A DNA stretch of 8,056 nt, taken from assembly GCA_002451275.1 (NCBI GenBank), contig DKBS01000213.1, positions 1,208-9,263 of the forward strand, read 5' to 3'. Below the pieces are notes generated by a model. The model saw nothing but the letters and a program-made list of their open reading frames with translations, searched no databases and had not been told where the DNA came from. Positions 5,678 to 8,056 of the stretch are shown here, one piece after another. Numbering within the stretch: the stretch's first letter is position 1; every line of letters starts with the position of its first letter. The position numbers and the translations under genes are program-made. The stretch is from Planctomycetaceae bacterium UBA6894 (GTDB taxonomy: Bacteria; Planctomycetota; Planctomycetia; Gemmatales; Gemmataceae).

Positions 5678-6895
5678 ATGAAATGCAATTTTTGGGCTTT
5701 TCGGGTGGCTTGCTTCAACTTTGCGGCCTTCTTGATGGGCTGCCAGTCCACTCAAGGGCAAAGCCCCCTGGCCATGACCTTGCCCCCTGGCACCATTGGC
5801 AAGAAGCCGATGGGCAACCCCGTGGTGCGGGCCCAGGCCCCCGATGTTCCGGTTCCGGGCGCCAATCTGCGTATTCCCGGCGCCAATCCGGCGGAGTCCC
5901 AGGTGATTCGCACCTCGTATTACGAGGGGGCGCTCAACTTGGCCGCAAACACCAGCGGCTCAGCGGCTACCAAGCCTTCGGGTGGCAATCTGCTGCGTGA
6001 CCTGCTCAGCTCCACCGCGAAAATTGGTAACCAACTGGGCGGTCAGGTGCGCCCCACCACCGTGGTGGCTGCTGCGGGCGCTTCGGAGTTGCCTGCCGAC
6101 AACCGGGGCACTGTGAAATCATCGATGATGGTCCAGGCGAGCGCTTTTCAGCCACTGCCAGTGACCCAGGGGGGCAGCGTCAACCCTGAGCCAGCCCTGC
6201 TGGTCAACCGGGCCATGGCCGCCTATCAGAAGATGGATGGCGTGATTGTGCGGTTCACCCGCCGGGAGCGCATCAACGGCAGCGAACACCCCGAGGAAAC
6301 CATCGTGCTGACCCTCCGACGGGACAGCTTTGCCGTGCACATGAAATGGCTGGGCAACGGCAGCTCCGGCCGCGAGGTGGTGTACAACCCCAAGCTGGAC
6401 GACAAACGGATGACCGTGGTGACCGCGCCCGGCGACATTCCCTTCATGTCCGGCGGCAAGCGGATGGCCCTCGACATCAACAGCGCTCTGATCCGCAATT
6501 CCACCCGGTACTCGATCACCGACACCGGTTTTTTGAGCATGATCAACCGGCTGGCCAGCAGTGTGGAGGCGCTCAATCGCGGCGCGTTTGCCGGCGGCTC
6601 CGTGGTGTCGCTGGGTTCGATCCGCCGTCCGGAATTCCCCGGTGACGTGGATGCGGTGGAGGTGAAATTCCCAGCCGGTGCCGAACGGGAATTCCCCGGC
6701 GGTGGCAAACGCCTGATGTGCTTCTCGAAGGAAAACAACCTGCCGGTCCTGCTGATCACCTGGGATGAGAAGGGGCAGGAAATGGAGTACATGAAGTACG
6801 ACCGGTTCCAGATGCTCCACCTGGATGATGAGGACTTTGACCCCGATTTCCTGTTCCCCCTGCCGGGCAAACCGAAAGCCCCTGCTGGCAAATGA
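5678..6895 (+). CDS. Predicted lipoprotein with DUF1571-like domain
   Basis: The product has 405 residues from ATG 5678. The first 22 residues look like a lipoprotein signal: a short Lys start, a hydrophobic stretch, and L-M-G-C with Cys22 as the lipidated residue. The lipobox is slightly off consensus, with Met at -2. Residues about 23-175 are low complexity, rich in Pro, Ala, Gly and Ser, with a repeated PGAN motif, and probably form an extended linker. From about residue 180 (AAYQKMDGVIVRFTRRERING) there is a folded domain of about 210 residues with GREVVYNPKLDDKRMTVV and a Pro/Lys-rich end; its pattern fits DUF1571, a planctomycete family of unknown function with some resemblance to LolA-like proteins. 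Signal and linker place it outside the cytoplasmic membrane. It appears to be monocistronic, between a T-rich gap and a strong terminator. The in-frame TTG at 5648 overlaps the upstream palindrome and would bury the signal peptide, so it is less likely. The family assignment is from memory. Confidence 0.75.
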   Translation: MKCNFWAFRVACFNFAAFLMGCQSTQGQSPLAMTLPPGTIGKKPMGNPVVRAQAPDVPVPGANLRIPGANPAESQVIRTSYYEGALNLAANTSGSAATKPSGGNLLRDLLSSTAKIGNQLGGQVRPTTVVAAAGASELPADNRGTVKSSMMVQASAFQPLPVTQGGSVNPEPALLVNRAMAAYQKMDGVIVRFTRRERINGSEHPEETIVLTLRRDSFAVHMKWLGNGSSGREVVYNPKLDDKRMTVVTAPGDIPFMSGGKRMALDINSALIRNSTRYSITDTGFLSMINRLASSVEALNRGAFAGGSVVSLGSIRRPEFPGDVDAVEVKFPAGAEREFPGGGKRLMCFSKENNLPVLLITWDEKGQEMEYMKYDRFQMLHLDDEDFDPDFLFPLPGKPKAPAGK

Positions 6896-6936
6896 TTTCT
6901 GCCAGTTTGGCAGGGTTCTCGGACCGAAAATGGGAA

Positions 6937-6981
6937 AGCTGGCAGGTGAAACCACGGTTTTGCCTGCCAGCTACCGTTTTT
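6937..6981 (+). terminator. Strong intrinsic terminator of the lipoprotein gene
   Basis: AGCTGGCAGG (6937-6946) pairs perfectly with CCTGCCAGCT (6963-6972). The stem continues inward through two G-T wobble pairs and AAAC/GTTT, giving about 16 pairs closed by CACG. Five T's follow at 6977-6981, four bases after the stem. This is a textbook rho-independent terminator 41 bases beyond the stop codon. Confidence 0.85.
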
Positions 6982-7029
6982 ATGGGCGGAAACCCTGCTA
7001 TTTCATGGGTTTATGGCCAGAGCTGTGGT

Positions 7030-7045
7030 TGGCACTCGGATTGCA
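7030..7045 (+). promoter_or_regulatory. Sigma-54 (RpoN) -24/-12 promoter for the regulator-groES unit
   Basis: TTGGCACTCGGATTGCA (7029-7045) matches the sigma-54 consensus TGGCACG-N4-TTGCW with one mismatch: TGGCAC, five bases, TTGCA. The invariant GG (7031-7032) and GC (7043-7044) are exactly 12 bases apart. Transcription would start near 7056, leaving a leader of about 137 bases to ATG 7193. It lies downstream of the previous gene's terminator and points at the regulator gene, which is where a real promoter should be. Such a promoter needs an enhancer-binding ATPase, none of which is encoded in this window. Confidence 0.72.
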
Positions 7046-7177
7046 GATGGATTCTTCCGGACTAGCCGTTGTGTGCTGGACCTAAAAGAGCCTAACCTTT
7101 GCCGGAGGTCGCGTTTTTATAGGCTATTGGGAACAGGATGTGGGGCGAATGCTCTTGCCTGGACACCCAAGCCAAGG

Positions 7178-7184
7178 AAGGAGG
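7178..7184 (+). promoter_or_regulatory. Strong Shine-Dalgarno for the response regulator
   Basis: A full AAGGAGG sits eight bases before ATG 7193. It is the best ribosome site in the window and fixes the start of the response regulator. Confidence 0.75.
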
Positions 7185-7192
7185 GTGGGTAG

Positions 7193-7612
7193 ATGAATGG
7201 AATCGAGACTCACCCCAAGGAATTCTCCATCCTGATCGCGGATGATGATCAGGGTTACCGGGAAGTTCTTCGCGAGCTGGTCGAAGGGGTTGGTTACAAA
7301 ACCTTGCTGGCTTCCAGCGGGGAAGAGGCCGTGGACCTGGCCAGCGAGGCCGAGGTTCACTTGGCTCTTTTGGACATGAACCTGCCGAAGCTGACGGGGC
7401 TTGAGACCCTGCAACTGGTTCGGCAGATGCATGCGATGTTGCCGGGCATTCTGGTGACGGCTGATACCAGCCAAAGCCTGATGCGTGAGGCGCAGCGCTC
7501 CAGCGTGTACAGCGTGTTGCCCAAGCCGGTCCGCAAGGAGATGGTTTTGGGCACCTTGGCCCGTGCCCTGCGAAAGCACTACGGCAGCGCAGGACCGAGG
7601 CTCAGCGGCTGA
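7193..7612 (+). CDS. Stand-alone CheY-like response regulator (receiver domain only)
   Basis: The product is 139 residues with a single receiver domain and no output domain. Phosphorylation hallmarks are all present: the acidic pocket in ILIADDDQ (Asp17-Asp19), the phospho-acceptor Asp61 in ALLDMNLPKLTG, the switch Thr89 in ILVTAD, an aromatic Tyr106 at the usual position, and Lys111 in VLPKPV. It should therefore be phosphorylated by a histidine kinase or phosphorelay protein encoded elsewhere, and act by protein contact rather than DNA binding. After the domain there is only a short basic tail ending SAGPRLSG. The start is set by the AAGGAGG eight bases upstream. It lies 51 bp ahead of groES, and a sigma-54 type promoter lies 148 bp upstream. 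Which process it controls is not visible from the sequence. The closeness to groES suggests a shared transcript, not necessarily a shared function. Confidence 0.92.
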   Translation: MNGIETHPKEFSILIADDDQGYREVLRELVEGVGYKTLLASSGEEAVDLASEAEVHLALLDMNLPKLTGLETLQLVRQMHAMLPGILVTADTSQSLMREAQRSSVYSVLPKPVRKEMVLGTLARALRKHYGSAGPRLSG

Positions 7613-7663
7613 CAAAGACTTTGGCCGATTTGTTTGGTATTTAACCACCCGGAGAATGGAACG

Positions 7664-7951
7664 ATGAAGCTGCAACCCCTCAATGACAAGATCGTGGTCA
7701 AGCGCGAGGAGGCCGAGGACAAAACCGCAGGTGGTCTGTACCTGCCCAGCGCAGCCCAAGAGAAGCCCCGCCAAGGCAAGGTGGTCGCCTTGGGTGCCGG
7801 CAAGCACCTCGATGGCGGTAAGCGGGCCAAGTTTCAGGTGAAGGAAGGCGACCGCGTGCTGTTTTCCTCCTACGCCGGCAGCGAAGTCACGGTCGATGAG
7901 GTTGAGTACCTCATCATGACCGAAGACGACATCTTGGCCGTGGTCAGCTAA
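7664..7951 (+). CDS. groES: Co-chaperonin GroES (Hsp10)
   Basis: GroES caps the GroEL ring and closes the folding chamber in the cytoplasm. The product is 95 residues, a normal family length. It shows the opening LQPLNDKIVVKREEAE, the GroEL-binding mobile loop KTAGGLYLPSAAQEKP (residues 20-35), GKVVALGAG, the VKEGDRVLFSSYAGSEV strand region, and the ending YLIMTEDDILAVV. The loop's hydrophobic triplet is Leu-Tyr-Leu where E. coli has Ile-Val-Leu. ATG 7664 is chosen over the in-frame GTG at 7634 because it gives the family N-terminus and has GGAG nine bases upstream. No CIRCE repeat (TTAGCACTC-N9-GAGTGCTAA) is found upstream. A strong terminator follows 31 bases after the stop, so groEL is not the next gene in this transcript. 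Planctomycetes often have several groES and groEL copies, so this may be one of several. Confidence 0.96.
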   Translation: MKLQPLNDKIVVKREEAEDKTAGGLYLPSAAQEKPRQGKVVALGAGKHLDGGKRAKFQVKEGDRVLFSSYAGSEVTVDEVEYLIMTEDDILAVVS

Positions 7952-7974
7952 CCCAGCCGGATTCGAGTGCAATT

Positions 7975-8023
7975 AAAAGAAACGGGGCCCGGTTCGGAAA
8001 CGAACCGGGCCCCGCTTCTTTTT
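7975..8023. terminator. Strong, possibly bidirectional terminator after groES
   Basis: A perfect 14-bp stem (7983-7996 with 8001-8014), rich in GC, is closed by the stable tetraloop GAAA and followed by CTTCTTTTT (8015-8023). An A-rich run (7975-7982) precedes it and mirrors the T-run, so the structure could also stop transcription coming from the right on the minus strand. Confidence 0.92.
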
Positions 8024-8056
8024 GATTGTTGGGAGATTTTCAGCGACGGTTGCCGG
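8024..8056. other. Window end, no feature seen
   Basis: These last 33 bases follow the groES terminator. I see no coding signature or motif. They may be the edge of the next gene on either strand. Confidence 0.4.

Larger units (their letters stand above)
6896..7192. other. Intergenic region between the lipoprotein gene and the response regulator
   Basis: This gap of just under 300 bp holds, in order: a small hairpin (CTGCCA/TGGCAG, 6899-6913), the strong terminator of the lipoprotein gene (6937-6981), a sigma-54 type promoter (7030-7045), a leader of about 135 bases, and the Shine-Dalgarno of the response regulator gene. An overlapping plus-strand frame through the terminator has no coding character. 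Confidence 0.65.

Noticed and set aside
6825..7085. 86-codon plus-strand frame over the lipoprotein terminator
   Set aside because: It runs out of frame through the lipoprotein 3' end and the hairpin terminator, and has no ribosome site or domain.
7099..7127. Possible sigma-70 promoter (TTGCCG ... GGCTAT) in the response regulator leader
   Set aside because: The -10 box is poor and better-looking hexamers have wrong spacing; the sigma-54 element nearby is much stronger.
7613..7663. CIRCE or a separate promoter before groES
   Set aside because: No TTAGCACTC/GAGTGCTAA arms are present, and no -35/-10 pair has acceptable spacing in the 51-bp gap.

Overview
This window looks like chromosomal DNA from a planctomycete, probably of the Gemmata/Zavarzinella side of the phylum. 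That is an inference from high GC, a DUF1571-like lipoprotein (a family I associate with planctomycetes), plant-type LeuC/LeuD, a convincing sigma-54 promoter and a groES with no groEL next to it. I see no mobile element, CRISPR array, tRNA or rRNA. The region is dense and mostly housekeeping.

Layout. Positions 950 to 1 (minus strand) hold the N-terminal 316 codons of an MtaB-type tRNA methylthiotransferase, cut by the window edge. A 199-bp divergent gap separates it from a plus-strand block: leuC (1150-2457) and leuD (2454-3026) overlap by four bases and encode the two subunits of isopropylmalate isomerase. After a 63-bp gap with an 8-bp hairpin come two tandem, dissimilar rhomboid proteases, 3090-4697 and 4737-5519, separated by 39 bp. 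The first is unusual: it carries an N-terminal winged-helix-like segment and a long helical C-terminal tail. A T-rich gap (5520-5677) with a possible terminator and a 7-bp palindrome precedes a predicted lipoprotein with a DUF1571-like domain (5678-6895), which ends in a strong hairpin terminator.

The last unit begins with a near-consensus -24/-12 (sigma-54) promoter at 7030-7045. It is followed by a stand-alone CheY-like response regulator (7193-7612), then groES (7664-7951), then a 14-bp GC-rich stem with a GAAA loop that closes the unit. groEL is absent and no CIRCE element is visible. The arrangement suggests the regulator and the co-chaperonin share a sigma-54-dependent transcript, so that GroES would follow a signalling input rather than the usual HrcA/CIRCE heat-shock control.

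No fully unknown multigene system is evident. The points most worth checking are the sigma-54-driven regulator-groES pair, the domain architecture of the first rhomboid and its pairing with a second rhomboid, and the plant-like isopropylmalate isomerase.
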